Shown here in pieces: positions 20,562 to 30,010 of a stretch of DNA of 64,000 nucleotides. Source of the DNA: Rheinheimera sp. EpRS3 (GTDB lineage: Bacteria; Pseudomonadota; Gammaproteobacteria; Enterobacterales; Alteromonadaceae); contig NZ_LNQS01000010.1 in NCBI RefSeq assembly GCF_001513785.1, forward strand, positions 372,001-436,000. The letters run 5' to 3'. The notes below the pieces were generated by a model, which worked only from the letters and a program-made list of their open reading frames with translations, made no database searches and was not told the origin of the DNA. The translations under genes and the position numbers were made by a program. The first letter of the stretch is position 1. Every line of letters begins with the position of its first letter.

Positions 20562-20975
20562 ATGTCGTCAGCAAAACAATCCGCGCAGGATACCACCCCA
20601 ACATTACGGTTAGATAAATGGTTGTGGGCCTGCCGCTTTTATAAAACCCGCGCTTTAGCTAAAGAGATGATCGAAGGCGGTAAAGTACATTATAATGGCC
20701 AGCGCTGCAAAGCCAGCAGAACGGTAGAAACCGGTGCCACAGTGCGCCTACCCCAGGGCACCGACGAAAAAGTGGTAATAGTGCTGGGTTTGTCGGAAAA
20801 ACGCCTGGCTGCATCTTTGGCGCAGCAGCTGTATGAAGAAACAGCCGACAGCATAGAGCAGCGGTTAAAGCGTGCCGAGCTGAGAAAAACCAACAGCTTG
20901 TTTGCTCCGCACCCGGATACTAAACCAGACAAAAAAGAGCGGCGTAAGCTGCTTTTATTAAAATCGCAGCAGTAA
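20562..20975 (+). CDS. hslR: Ribosome-associated heat shock protein Hsp15
   Basis: 137 residues, S4-type RNA-binding domain near residues 12-70 (RLDKWLWACRFYKTRALAKE is the domain start, KVHYNGQRCKASRTVE its core) and a basic C-terminus. Hsp15 binds 50S subunits carrying a stalled nascent chain and helps recycle them after heat shock. It is followed by hslO after nine bases, the same pair as in E. coli. Confidence 0.95.
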   Translation: MSSAKQSAQDTTPTLRLDKWLWACRFYKTRALAKEMIEGGKVHYNGQRCKASRTVETGATVRLPQGTDEKVVIVLGLSEKRLAASLAQQLYEETADSIEQRLKRAELRKTNSLFAPHPDTKPDKKERRKLLLLKSQQ

Positions 20976-20984
20976 GAGAACAGC

Positions 20985-21833
20985 ATGAATTCAGATAATT
21001 TATTCCGCTTTTTATTTCAAAACCGCAACGTACGTGGCGAGCTGGTACAACTGGCAGACAGCCTTGATCAGATGCTGCTACATCATGATTACCCACAGCC
21101 GGTAAAACAGCTGCTGGCCGAGCTGGTTGCTGCCACCAGTTTACTAACCGCCACTTTGAAGCTGGATGGCGATATTGCTGTACAAATTCAGGGCGATGGC
21201 CCAATACGTTTTGCTGCGGTAAATGGCACTGATCAACAGCAATTTCGCGGTGTAGTGCGGATGCAGGCAGAAATTTCCGGTGATAGCTTTCGCGAGCTGG
21301 TTGGTGAAGGCTATCTGTTGGTTACCATTACGCCAAAACAGGGCGAACGTTATCAGGGTATTATTCCGTTAAGCGGCGACAGCTTAACCAGTACCTTGGA
21401 AGCCTATTTTGCTCAGTCAGAACAACTGCCCACCCGGTTATACCTGTACACCGACTTACAAGCAGCGCACTGCCGTGCAGCTGGGTTTATGTTGCAGGTA
21501 TTGCCGGTAGATCAGCAAAAAGCCAAAGCAGATTTTGAAGATTTAGTGATGTTAAGCGATACCCTAACCAAAGACGAAATATTCAGCCTGCCAGCCGAGC
21601 AACTGTTATACCGTTTATTCCATCAGGAAGAGGTAGAACTGTTTGCCCCGCAGCCAGTCAGTTTTGTTTGTGGTTGTTCAAAAGAGAAATGCGCGTCAGC
21701 CATTATCAGCCTGGGCCGTGACATCATTAACGAACATATCGCCGAAGGCAACCTGGATATTAACTGCGAATACTGCAATAAAAATTACCACTTCAGCCCG
21801 GACGATTTAACCGCTTTACTGCAGCAAATGTAG
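20985..21833 (+). CDS. hslO: Redox-regulated chaperone Hsp33
   Basis: 282 residues. A holdase activated by oxidation. The N-terminal domain carries VRGELVQLADSLDQML, and the C-terminal redox switch has the four zinc-binding cysteines CGC (near residue 229) and CEYC (near 262). Preceded by hslR with AAGAGA as ribosome-binding site. No clear terminator is seen after it; the 258 bases up to the next gene hold the promoter region described at 21974. Confidence 0.96.
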   Translation: MNSDNLFRFLFQNRNVRGELVQLADSLDQMLLHHDYPQPVKQLLAELVAATSLLTATLKLDGDIAVQIQGDGPIRFAAVNGTDQQQFRGVVRMQAEISGDSFRELVGEGYLLVTITPKQGERYQGIIPLSGDSLTSTLEAYFAQSEQLPTRLYLYTDLQAAHCRAAGFMLQVLPVDQQKAKADFEDLVMLSDTLTKDEIFSLPAEQLLYRLFHQEEVELFAPQPVSFVCGCSKEKCASAIISLGRDIINEHIAEGNLDINCEYCNKNYHFSPDDLTALLQQM

Positions 21834-21973
21834 CAATGCGGTTGATATTGCCCTTTAAGCGTTTAACCCAAGCCGGCTGACAGTTGCTACCGTGTTAGCC
21901 CGGTTATGTCACTTTATTAAATAAACAACAGCTACCCCGTAACAGCAGGTTACATTTTAGAAAAATACCACAA

Positions 21974-22003
21974 TTGACAGCGCTGTCATTTTGCTGCTAG
22001 TCT
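21974..22003 (+). promoter_or_regulatory. LacI-type palindrome overlapping a promoter
   Basis: TGACAGCGCTGTCA (21975-21988) is a perfect 14-bp palindrome with a central CG, the shape of LacI-family operators. It overlaps the hexamer TTGACA at 21974, which with TAGTCT at 21998 (18-base spacer) looks like a sigma-70 promoter about 90 bases before the GH16-type gene. The palindrome differs from the TTGCAATCGATTGCAA sites near 43.6 and 48.0 kb, so a regulator encoded elsewhere is implied. Confidence 0.6.
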
Positions 22004-22091
22004 GTTTTTTGAGCATTTATGCTCAGCCCGGTTAACACCTTTCACTTTGAGTCAGGCCGGGTTTCAGCAAACTATGGGGAAGGACGGGGAA

Positions 22092-23048
22092 ATGACAAAA
22101 ACAAAAATAATGGTAACCACCGCAATTATGCTGGCATTACAAGGTTGTAATCCTTCGGCAGAGATAACATCAGCAGGCCATGCCAACACCGCAGCCCTGC
22201 TATTTGATGACTTTAATTATGACAGCACTGACGCCTTGTTTGCTAATGGCTGGACTGCACGCTCAGAAACCGGACACCCCGGTATTGCTGGTGCGGCCTG
22301 GTCAGCTGACGGTGTCAGCCTGCACCCGGCACCTGAACAGGCGCAGTTTGGTATAGCCCGCTTAAGCTCTGTTACTGATGGCACAGGTGAAGGCACCCGG
22401 CATACGCAAATTTGCCATGCACGTAAATACTTATATGGCACCTATGCCGCCAGGGTATTTTTCCGCAATGAGCCAACCTACGGGCCGGATGGCGACGAAG
22501 TGATCCAGACATTTTATGCCATCAGCCCACTGGAGTATCCGCTTGACCCCAACTACAGCGAAGTCGATTTCGAATATCTGCCCAATGGCGGCTGGGGCGA
22601 AAACACTCAGCATGCCATGTGGACCACCAGTTGGGAAACCTTTCAGTTAGAACCCTGGACCAAAGTAAATGAATACAGCCGGGTTGAAGGTGACTACAGC
22701 GGCTGGCGCACACTGGTAATGAACGTCAGCGCCGATGCTGTGCTTTACTTTGTCGATGGTGAATTGATTGGCGAACATAGCGCTAATGTAGCACCAGAAG
22801 TACCGATGTCAGTTAATTTTAACCTCTGGTTTATGCCCAAAGGGGCGGATGGCTCGGTTGGCCCAATTGATTCAGCTGAGCAACGCCAGTATCAGCAGGA
22901 TATCGACTGGGTACTGCATGTACCGCAAACACAGCTCAGCACTGAAGAAGTTAACGCACAAGTGGCAGAGCTAAGAACCCGGCAGCAGTTTTTTGTCGAC
23001 ACCGTACCCGAAGCTGTACCGGCCTTACCTTCGCCTTGTGGTTTGTAA
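22092..23048 (+). CDS. GH16-type glycoside hydrolase lipoprotein
   Basis: 318 residues from the ATG at 22092 (AAGGA seven bases upstream; an in-frame ATG at 22047 would bury the signal peptide). The signal peptide ends in the lipobox LALQGC, with Asn at +2, so an outer-membrane lipoprotein is likely. NYSEVDFEYLPNGGW resembles the ExDxxE catalytic signature of family GH16 (beta-glucan and galactan hydrolases), and the Trp/Gly-rich surroundings and WRTLVMNVSADAVLYFVDGE match the jelly-roll strands. The substrate cannot be told. The last 40 residues are an extra tail. No transport gene is coupled to it. Confidence 0.7.
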   Translation: MTKTKIMVTTAIMLALQGCNPSAEITSAGHANTAALLFDDFNYDSTDALFANGWTARSETGHPGIAGAAWSADGVSLHPAPEQAQFGIARLSSVTDGTGEGTRHTQICHARKYLYGTYAARVFFRNEPTYGPDGDEVIQTFYAISPLEYPLDPNYSEVDFEYLPNGGWGENTQHAMWTTSWETFQLEPWTKVNEYSRVEGDYSGWRTLVMNVSADAVLYFVDGELIGEHSANVAPEVPMSVNFNLWFMPKGADGSVGPIDSAEQRQYQQDIDWVLHVPQTQLSTEEVNAQVAELRTRQQFFVDTVPEAVPALPSPCGL

Positions 23049-23138
23049 TACAACCTTAGTTGCCGGTATACCCACTCAGCCCAGGCCCGCACCACACGCC
23101 GGGCTGAGATTATCTCTGGCAACACCAAAATATACGAA

Positions 23139-23153
23139 TAGCAATAATTATCA
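23139..23153 (+). promoter_or_regulatory. Fur-box-like site before siderophore receptor
   Basis: TAGCAAT-A-ATTATCA matches the 7-1-7 Fur consensus TGATAAT-n-ATTATCA at 11 of 14 positions, with one perfect half-site, 80 bases upstream of the receptor start. Confidence 0.6.
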
Positions 23154-23233
23154 TTAAGCTTTAAACATAGTAAAACTTGCTTTAAAATGCCTGAAATGCA
23201 GCTAAACAACCCTTCAAGTTTCAGGAACCTTAT

Positions 23234-25351
23234 ATGCCCGGCCAATTTAAAACTTCTGTACTGGCAAGCGCACTGCGTGTTGTACTACCCGTTTCGTTTG
23301 TTACTTTCAGCACCTTTGTGCTGGCAGAAAACAGCAGCGTAAATAACTCAGCAGCAGAAGCCGCTGTTGAAGTTATCGCGGTTTATGGCCATCAGGGCGA
23401 GAGCCGCTCGGCCACCAAGCTGGACCTGACCGTGTATGAAACTCCGCAGGTCATCACCGTAGTTTCCCGGCCGCAAATAGAAGATTTTGCGCTTTATTCT
23501 GTGAACGATTTACTCAGTTACACGCCTGGCGTCACGGTAGAAAGCGCCGAAACAGAGCGCACCTATTTCACTGCACGGGGTTTTGACATTGTCAATTTTC
23601 AGTATGACGGTATCGGTGTGCCGTTTTCGGCCGGGTTATCACAAGGCAGTTATGACACCGCCATTTTTGAACAGATAGAAGTGATCAAAGGCGCTGCCGG
23701 GTTGGTTACCGGGCTGGCCAATCCATCGGCAACCATTAACTACCTGCGTAAACGCCCGACACAGGAATTGTTTGGCTATGTTACGCTGGCAGCCGGCTCT
23801 GAAAACCACCGCCGGCTGGAAGGTGATCTTTCCGGCAGTATCAGTGAGCGTTTCCGGGGCAGGATCGTAGCAGCCAAAGATACGGCAGACTCATACCTGG
23901 ACCGCAAGGCAGACGATACTTCGCAATTGTATCTGGTGGGCGAGTACGATCTGACAGATCGCACTGAGCTGACACTAGGCCACAGTGTAAATAACAATAA
24001 AGCGGATGGCAGTTTATCCGGTGCTCTGCCGTTGTATTACACCGACGGCACGCCAACCAATTATGCTACTGCTACCAGTACCGCCACCGACTGGGCTTAC
24101 CGCGATAACAAAACTACCCAAACCTTTGCCGAGTTACGTCAGCAACTGAGCGACGACTGGAGCCTGAATATCTTACTGAGCCAGAATAAAATTCTGCAGG
24201 ATGCCGAGCTATTTTATGTCTATGGCACGCCGGACAAAGCTACAGAGCTTGGCCTTAACGGCTATGCCAGCGCCTATAAACTTGATGAAAAACATCGTAT
24301 TGCCGATATTTACCTCAGTGGCAGTTATACGCTGGCGGGGCGTAAGCATGAACTGATGGCCGGGGTTAATTACGCTAATATCGACCTGTTCGGCCAGTCG
24401 TTTTTCGATTACGAAACCGGTTACCCGGTGCTGGGTGCCGACTGGGCAACGGGTTCTTCCCCCAAAGGAGTATTTGACGATACCGATCCTTACACCACAG
24501 GCCATCTGGACAAACAAATTCATCAATCGTTTTACCTGGCTACGCGGTTGCACCTGAGTGATGCCTTGTCTGTGTTGCTGGGCGCCAGAGCCATGTCGGT
24601 TGAACAAAGTGGCTACAGCTATGGCGTTGACAGCAGCTCAGATGCCAGCGAAACAGTGCCCTATGTCGGCGGGGTTTATCAGCTGAACGATACTGTATCG
24701 CTGTACGCCAGCTACAGTGAGGTTTTTACGCCGCAATCTTTTGTTGATACCGGATTTAAGGCCCTGGGCGTAGCAAAAGGTGATAACAGCGAAGTGGGTG
24801 TCAAATTCTTGCTCAACAATAACCGTGCTACTGCCAGTGCCGCGCTGTTTCGTGCTGATCTGAAAAACGTCGGCGAATTTGTTGAAGTCATTAACGGCGT
24901 TAATACCTACACCGGCCTTGATTATCAGTCACAAGGCGCTGAACTGGAACTTACCGGCAGCATTACCGACCAGTTTAACCTTAGCTTTGGTTATACCTGG
25001 CTACAAAGTGTAGAAGGCAACGACGGCCAGCAGGTACGCACCTATGTACCGCGTAATCTGGTAAAACTGTCCGGCGTTTATTACCCGCAGGCCATCCCTG
25101 ACTTATCTGTAGGTGCCAGTGTGCAGTGGCAGGACAGCATCGCCATTACGCCTGAAACAGATATCCGTATCCGTCAGGGCAGCTACGCCTTAGTGGATAT
25201 GTTTGTCCGCTACAACCTGAGCGAAAATCTGTCAGTTGCGCTCAACGCCACTAACCTTACTGACCGCAAACATTATGAAAGCCTGTACTGGACCCAGGCC
25301 TACTATGGCGCGCCAGCACAATGGCAGGCGGCTGTTACCTGGCGTTACTAA
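23234..25351 (+). CDS. TonB-dependent siderophore receptor
   Basis: 705 residues. A signal peptide ends near VLAENSS; a TonB box-like VEVIAVYG follows at about 45-52. The plug contains VYETPQVITVVSRPQIED, YFTARGFDIVNFQYDGI and IEVIKGAAGLVTGLANPSATINYLRKRP, the characteristic pattern of ferric-siderophore receptors of the FhuE/FpvA kind (TIGR01783). The barrel ends in WQAAVTWRY with terminal aromatic. The upstream Fur-like box supports iron regulation. AGGAA seven bases before the ATG supports the start. The siderophore is unknown, and no biosynthesis genes lie nearby. Confidence 0.93.
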   Translation: MPGQFKTSVLASALRVVLPVSFVTFSTFVLAENSSVNNSAAEAAVEVIAVYGHQGESRSATKLDLTVYETPQVITVVSRPQIEDFALYSVNDLLSYTPGVTVESAETERTYFTARGFDIVNFQYDGIGVPFSAGLSQGSYDTAIFEQIEVIKGAAGLVTGLANPSATINYLRKRPTQELFGYVTLAAGSENHRRLEGDLSGSISERFRGRIVAAKDTADSYLDRKADDTSQLYLVGEYDLTDRTELTLGHSVNNNKADGSLSGALPLYYTDGTPTNYATATSTATDWAYRDNKTTQTFAELRQQLSDDWSLNILLSQNKILQDAELFYVYGTPDKATELGLNGYASAYKLDEKHRIADIYLSGSYTLAGRKHELMAGVNYANIDLFGQSFFDYETGYPVLGADWATGSSPKGVFDDTDPYTTGHLDKQIHQSFYLATRLHLSDALSVLLGARAMSVEQSGYSYGVDSSSDASETVPYVGGVYQLNDTVSLYASYSEVFTPQSFVDTGFKALGVAKGDNSEVGVKFLLNNNRATASAALFRADLKNVGEFVEVINGVNTYTGLDYQSQGAELELTGSITDQFNLSFGYTWLQSVEGNDGQQVRTYVPRNLVKLSGVYYPQAIPDLSVGASVQWQDSIAITPETDIRIRQGSYALVDMFVRYNLSENLSVALNATNLTDRKHYESLYWTQAYYGAPAQWQAAVTWRY

Positions 25352-25370
25352 GGCATTAAGCTAAGCAAAC

Positions 25371-25400
25371 GGGGCAGCCCTTACAGGAAAGCCCCATTTT
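25371..25400. terminator. Possible terminator between convergent genes
   Basis: GGGGC and GCCCC form a short stem with a long loop, followed on the plus strand by ATTTTGT. It lies between the siderophore receptor and the converging monooxygenase gene. Weak. Confidence 0.35.
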
Positions 25401-25415
25401 GTAAAAACCTGTGCT

Positions 25416-26402
25416 TTATTCTGCCAGTAACTCTGCCGCTATGCGGTAACTGGTTTGCCGTGCTTGCGGGTTGTGCATCATGCTGGTCAGCATCAGCTCG
25501 TCCGGGTTATGTTTGGCTGTAAAATCCTTAATGCCTTGCTGCACCGCAGCGGCATCGCCGACCACAGAGCAGGCTAGTGCAGTCTGCACATAGGCTTTTT
25601 CATGCGGCTGCCAGATAGTGTCCATGCTATCCACCGGCGCCGGCAGTAAGCCTGGAGTGCCGCGCGTCAGGTTAACAAACTGTTGTTGCAGTGAGCTAAA
25701 CAGCCGTTTGGCTTCAGTTGCAGTGTCTGCGGCAAACACATTTAACGCCAGCATCAGGTAAGGTTTATCCAGTTGCGCCGACGGTTTAAATTCACGCCGG
25801 TACAGCTCTGCTGCTTGCTTCATCATGCCGGGAGCAAAATGCGAAGCAAAGGCATAGGGCAGCCCTAGCTGCGCTGCTAGTTGAGCACCATATAAGCTTG
25901 AACCTAATATCCATAACGGCACCTGCAGCCCTTGCCCTGGCACGGCCTGCACCAGCTGATTCGGCCTGGCGGCAGCAAAGTACTGCTGTAACTCGGCGAT
26001 ATCGGCCGGAAATTGTGCTTCGGTTTCCACTTTATGCCGGCGTAATGCCCGTGCTGTGGCCTGATCACTGCCAGGCGCGCGGCCTAAGCCTAAGTCGATG
26101 CGGTTGGGATACAAGGTCGCCAGAGTGCCGAATTGTTCGGCGATAACCAGCGGCGAGTGGTTCGGTAGCATAATACCACCGGCACCTAAACGAATACGCG
26201 ATGTAGCAGCAGCTAAATGGCTGATTAATAACGAGGTGGCAGCACTGGCAATGCCCGGCATATTGTGGTGCTCGGCCAGCCAGTAGCGGTGGTACCCCAG
26301 TTGTTCGGCATATTGTGCCAGGGCTTTGCTGGCAGCAAAACTGTCGGCCACGCTGCTGCCTGCTGAAACCGGGGCTAAATCTAAAATGGATAAAGGGATC
26401 AT
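25416..26402 (-). CDS. Luciferase-like monooxygenase family oxidoreductase
   Basis: 328 residues, a flavin-dependent TIM-barrel protein of the MsnO8/YhbW subgroup. Recognisable parts are the start [30 protein letters not shown] near 40-55, and [20 protein letters not shown] near 75-94. Members use reduced FMN supplied by a partner; the natural substrate is generally unknown. It stands alone on the minus strand between two unrelated loci. Confidence 0.9.
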   Translation of the reverse strand: MIPLSILDLAPVSAGSSVADSFAASKALAQYAEQLGYHRYWLAEHHNMPGIASAATSLLISHLAAATSRIRLGAGGIMLPNHSPLVIAEQFGTLATLYPNRIDLGLGRAPGSDQATARALRRHKVETEAQFPADIAELQQYFAAARPNQLVQAVPGQGLQVPLWILGSSLYGAQLAAQLGLPYAFASHFAPGMMKQAAELYRREFKPSAQLDKPYLMLALNVFAADTATEAKRLFSSLQQQFVNLTRGTPGLLPAPVDSMDTIWQPHEKAYVQTALACSVVGDAAAVQQGIKDFTAKHNPDELMLTSMMHNPQARQTSYRIAAELLAE

Positions 26403-26507
26403 CAGCTCTCCGCTATGCTGTGAATATGGATATTACATACCAAGTGGTATAAAACTATATTAGCAATGGGGGCCTACCTCAGCGGCTTCAAGGGTTAGAT
26501 AAGCGGT

Positions 26508-26538
26508 AATAAAAAAGCCTCTGATTTTAGAGGCTTTT
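26508..26538 (-). terminator. Terminator of the fructan operon
   Basis: Stem aaaagcctct/agaggctttt with a six-base loop; on the minus strand it ends in a T tract. It lies about 70 bases beyond the stop of the last gene of the susCD operon. Confidence 0.82.
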
Positions 26539-26609
26539 CCCGAAAAATTAGCGGAGCGTTAGGCGTTTAAAAAACGACAAGTCGTTAACCGCTAACCAAC
26601 ACTGTATGG

Positions 26610-28205
26610 CTATTTTTGCCATATTGACCTGAGTTGCGCTATAGCGGCATGCTGAATGTTAACAGCACTGTCAGTACTGAGTTTAAGCTGACTATAGGGT
26701 GCGCCAGGAAATACCACACTGGTCATCACCGTGCGGCCATTGTCGGCAAACACTTCTATAGAAGAGGTATCCAGAAATATCTCTAACTGCACAGCGCCAG
26801 CTTTAATATCTAATGGCGCCCGCTGCACAGAGGCAAAGCCGCTTTCAAAATCGGCAATACCTGCGTTAGTCCTGTCTAAAATCAATTGTCCCGCTACCGC
26901 GTCTATTTTTAGTTTCAGGCTGTGCTTTGCATTTTCAAATGACAGCTCAACTAACTTTGACTGCTTTAAATCCAGCTCAAGCTTGATATGTTCGCCTAAC
27001 TCTGTAGATTTAGTTAGTTTAACCAACTCTATGGGTTGACCACCTTTTACACTGCTATTGCGCACCATTTTAGCATCCGTCGCCAGCGACGACAGGCTGG
27101 CTACCGGTTGCGAGCTGACTATATAGCTATTACCCCGCTTTTCTAATTCCAGCTGCCGGGCAATAGTCATAGCACTGCGCCAACGTTGGGTCGGTACTTT
27201 ATTGGCATATTGCCAGTTACTCATCCAACCAATAAACAGATGCCGGCCATCTTGTTGCGGCACATCAGACCAGGTTACACCGGCATAGTTGTCGGTACCA
27301 TAATCCAGCCAAACTGCTGCTTGTTTTGAAGGCGAGCTGTGTTCCGCGGCCATAAGCTGTTGGTTAAATGCCGGGTCAAGTTTAAAGGTTTTACCATCAA
27401 AGTCGCCGACAAAGTATTGTGTAGCCGAGCCACCATTCGGGCCTCCAGGGTTAATGCTAACCAGTAACACATACTTTTCTTCGTCACTGCCATTAACCCG
27501 CATCTTAATCAGATCAGGACATTCCCATACACCACCGTGCGCACCAATGCCCTGGCCAAAATCGCCGGTATGTTGCCAGTTTTTTAAATCCGTTGACGTG
27601 TAGAAGCTGATTTTATCTTTTACTGCAAGTGACATAACCCAGCGCTCAGAGTCCTCGTGCCAGCTCACTTTAGGGTCACGGAAATCCCTGATATCAGGGC
27701 TTTTCAGCACCGGGTTACCATCATACTTGGTCCAGGTTCTGCCGTTGTCTAAGCTGTATGCAATACCCTGCGACTGGAAGGTGTCAGAGCCGAAGTTTTC
27801 CTGCAAATGATCATGATAGGTGTAAATGGCCACCATAGCTGGCTTGTCTTTGCTACCAAAACCAGAGGTATTGTTCCAGTCTACCACTGCACTGCCTGAA
27901 AAGATGGTGCCATGTTGATCCGGATACAACGCTATGGGTTGCTGCTCCCAGTGCACTAAATCTTTGCTGATAGCATGGCCCCAGTGCATAGGCCCCCAGA
28001 TATTACTGTACGGATTGTACTGATAAAACAGGTGGTATTCACCATCCAGATACACCATGCCATTGGGATCATTCATCCATTGCTGCTCTGGGGTGAAATG
28101 GAATTGCGGCCGGTGTGGTTCCTGATATAAATCGTCTACCGCCAGGGCATTGGGTACTATAGTGCTACTCACTGCTAAGCATAAAGCTAAAACTGTTTTT
28201 CTCAT
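26610..28205 (-). CDS. GH32 fructan hydrolase (levanase/inulinase/invertase type), exported
   Basis: 531 residues from the ATG at 28205, which has AAGGA upstream; an in-frame ATG at 28238 would put a charged leader before the signal peptide. The signal peptide ends about NALA, without lipobox, so the product is periplasmic or secreted. All three family GH32 catalytic motifs are intact: WMNDPNG with the nucleophile Asp (near residue 42), FRDPK (near 178) and WECPDL with the acid/base Glu (near 227). A C-terminal beta-sandwich follows (SIEVFADNGRTVMTSVVFP). It probably takes fructose off imported oligosaccharides. It is the last gene after susD, 57 bases away, with a 7-bp stem-loop (28231-28256) in the gap. 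Confidence 0.94.
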   Translation of the reverse strand: MRKTVLALCLAVSSTIVPNALAVDDLYQEPHRPQFHFTPEQQWMNDPNGMVYLDGEYHLFYQYNPYSNIWGPMHWGHAISKDLVHWEQQPIALYPDQHGTIFSGSAVVDWNNTSGFGSKDKPAMVAIYTYHDHLQENFGSDTFQSQGIAYSLDNGRTWTKYDGNPVLKSPDIRDFRDPKVSWHEDSERWVMSLAVKDKISFYTSTDLKNWQHTGDFGQGIGAHGGVWECPDLIKMRVNGSDEEKYVLLVSINPGGPNGGSATQYFVGDFDGKTFKLDPAFNQQLMAAEHSSPSKQAAVWLDYGTDNYAGVTWSDVPQQDGRHLFIGWMSNWQYANKVPTQRWRSAMTIARQLELEKRGNSYIVSSQPVASLSSLATDAKMVRNSSVKGGQPIELVKLTKSTELGEHIKLELDLKQSKLVELSFENAKHSLKLKIDAVAGQLILDRTNAGIADFESGFASVQRAPLDIKAGAVQLEIFLDTSSIEVFADNGRTVMTSVVFPGAPYSQLKLSTDSAVNIQHAAIAQLRSIWQK

Positions 28206-28262
28206 TTTACTGTATTCCTTTTTAACAGACGGCAGCATCTGAGTTCAGCTGCTGCCATACAA

Positions 28263-29984
28263 TTAATAGCCGGGTAATTGCTTATACAAACCACCACTTA
28301 AATTGATTTGTTGCTGTGGGATCGGCAGATATTCGTCGCGCCCGGCAGTGAACAAGGCTTCCTGTAAATAAGGCTTACGGCTGCGTTCAACTTCAAGATA
28401 AGTATCTAATGTCTGTTTTGCTACGCCCCAGCGCACCAGGTCAAAGAAACGGTGTCCTTCCAGGCCAAGTTCTAATCGTCGCTCCATCCGTAGTGCGCGG
28501 CGGGCTTGCTCTTGTGACGTAAACTCAGTGTAAAGCCCGACATTGTAGATACTGGCATTATTAAGCATGGCGGTGCTGTTCATCGCCCGGCTGCGTAACC
28601 GGTTGATGATTTGTAAGGCTTCATCCAGACGATTTAATTCGATCAGTGCTTCTGCTTTCCACAGCAACACATCGGCAAAACGGATCAACACCGTATTCAT
28701 CGAAAACACCGGGAAGGGCCCGTTTTGTATACGACATTCGCAATCCGGATGCTCCAGTTCTTTCATCGAAATGAAATTGCCGTAAACCGCCGGCGCCCGT
28801 GCCCAGGCATTGCCATTTTCAATCATCAGCTCGCTGTCATATTTAAACGGTTTACCTTGCATGGCAACAGTGTGGTCTAACCTGGGGTCAACCGCGTCCT
28901 GTGCCAGTACATAATTGGCGCTATTAAAGCTGTCAAACTGTGGTAAGCCCTGAGCATCGGTTTTAAACGCGTTAACGAAATTCTCTGTCGGCACATGAAA
29001 ACCACAGCAGCCAAAGCCGCCCTGCAAAGGCGCATTCAATGCTGTTGGCCAGGAACCACGGCCATCCGGCGAACCGTCATTGCGTGAGCGCTGGATCGCA
29101 AACACCGACTCTTCGCTGTTTTCAAAACGGTGCAGAAAGTTCTGCCCGAAGTCATCCTGCAAACCATAGACACTGGCGTCTTCAATATCATCCACCAGAT
29201 CGACCACCGTTTGCAGTTTCTCCAGATCAATGTTGACGACCTGATGCACATCATTTTGCTCATAAGCCTGATACAACTTCGTTTTCGCCAGATAAGCTTT
29301 GGCGCTTAACTGATTGGCCCGGCCGATTTCACTCTGTGTAACCGGTAAATTGTCGGCGGCAAACTGGAAATCTGCGGCGATTTTGTCCCACAATTGCTGA
29401 TCGGTTAAATCAAAGTTTGTCAGCGCTTTAATCTGCTCTGATGACATGGTTTCATCAACATAAGGGATATGCTTGTGGTGTATTTTCAGATCGAAATAAA
29501 AGAAAGCGCGTAAAAACCTCAGCTCAGCCTCTCGAATAATCTTTTTCGCAAACTGTGCCTCTGAGGCATTACCAAGGGCCTTTAATGCGGTATTGGCTCT
29601 TGAGATGGCAGTGTAGTTCCTTACCCACTTCTTGTTATTCAGGTCAACAAAATCCGGTGGGTAAGACTCCATATCAGCAATAATCGACGTATACATCGAC
29701 AGCGCATGATAGGCAAATATATCACCAGGCCCATTGCCGCCTTTATGGGCATCACCGGCCCGCAGGTTACCGGTTGGCCAGAGAAAATTTGGCGCAGTAT
29801 AGTGATCATTGCCAAGGTAAGAATAAGTGGCCGTCACCAGCCCCTCCAGATTACCACCGCCGGTAATTTGCTCTTCCGTTAGGGTGCCTTGTGGTGATTG
29901 CTCAAGATCGCCACCACAACCCGCTACTGCCAGCAGCACAGTACCGGCAACTATCATTACACCTGCTTTTAGTTTGTTATACAT
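28263..29984 (-). CDS. SusD/RagB-family glycan-binding lipoprotein
   Basis: 573 residues. Lipobox LLAVAGC with Gly-Gly after the Cys, compatible with outer-membrane sorting. The body is the SusD superhelical fold: an N-terminal part with RAGDAHKGG and ISRANTALKAL (TPR-like, about 100-140), ELRFLRAFFYFDL near 165, and the conserved C-terminal RFADVLLWKAEALIELNRLDEA, ALRMERRLELGLEGHRFFDL and YLPIPQQQINLS. SusD caps its SusC partner and binds oligosaccharide. It directly follows the susC gene (26-base gap). The family is a hallmark of Bacteroidetes; here it lies among gammaproteobacterial genes. Confidence 0.95.
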   Translation of the reverse strand: MYNKLKAGVMIVAGTVLLAVAGCGGDLEQSPQGTLTEEQITGGGNLEGLVTATYSYLGNDHYTAPNFLWPTGNLRAGDAHKGGNGPGDIFAYHALSMYTSIIADMESYPPDFVDLNNKKWVRNYTAISRANTALKALGNASEAQFAKKIIREAELRFLRAFFYFDLKIHHKHIPYVDETMSSEQIKALTNFDLTDQQLWDKIAADFQFAADNLPVTQSEIGRANQLSAKAYLAKTKLYQAYEQNDVHQVVNIDLEKLQTVVDLVDDIEDASVYGLQDDFGQNFLHRFENSEESVFAIQRSRNDGSPDGRGSWPTALNAPLQGGFGCCGFHVPTENFVNAFKTDAQGLPQFDSFNSANYVLAQDAVDPRLDHTVAMQGKPFKYDSELMIENGNAWARAPAVYGNFISMKELEHPDCECRIQNGPFPVFSMNTVLIRFADVLLWKAEALIELNRLDEALQIINRLRSRAMNSTAMLNNASIYNVGLYTEFTSQEQARRALRMERRLELGLEGHRFFDLVRWGVAKQTLDTYLEVERSRKPYLQEALFTAGRDEYLPIPQQQINLSGGLYKQLPGY

Positions 29985-30010
29985 AATTCATGTCCTATTT
30001 AAGCATCAAC

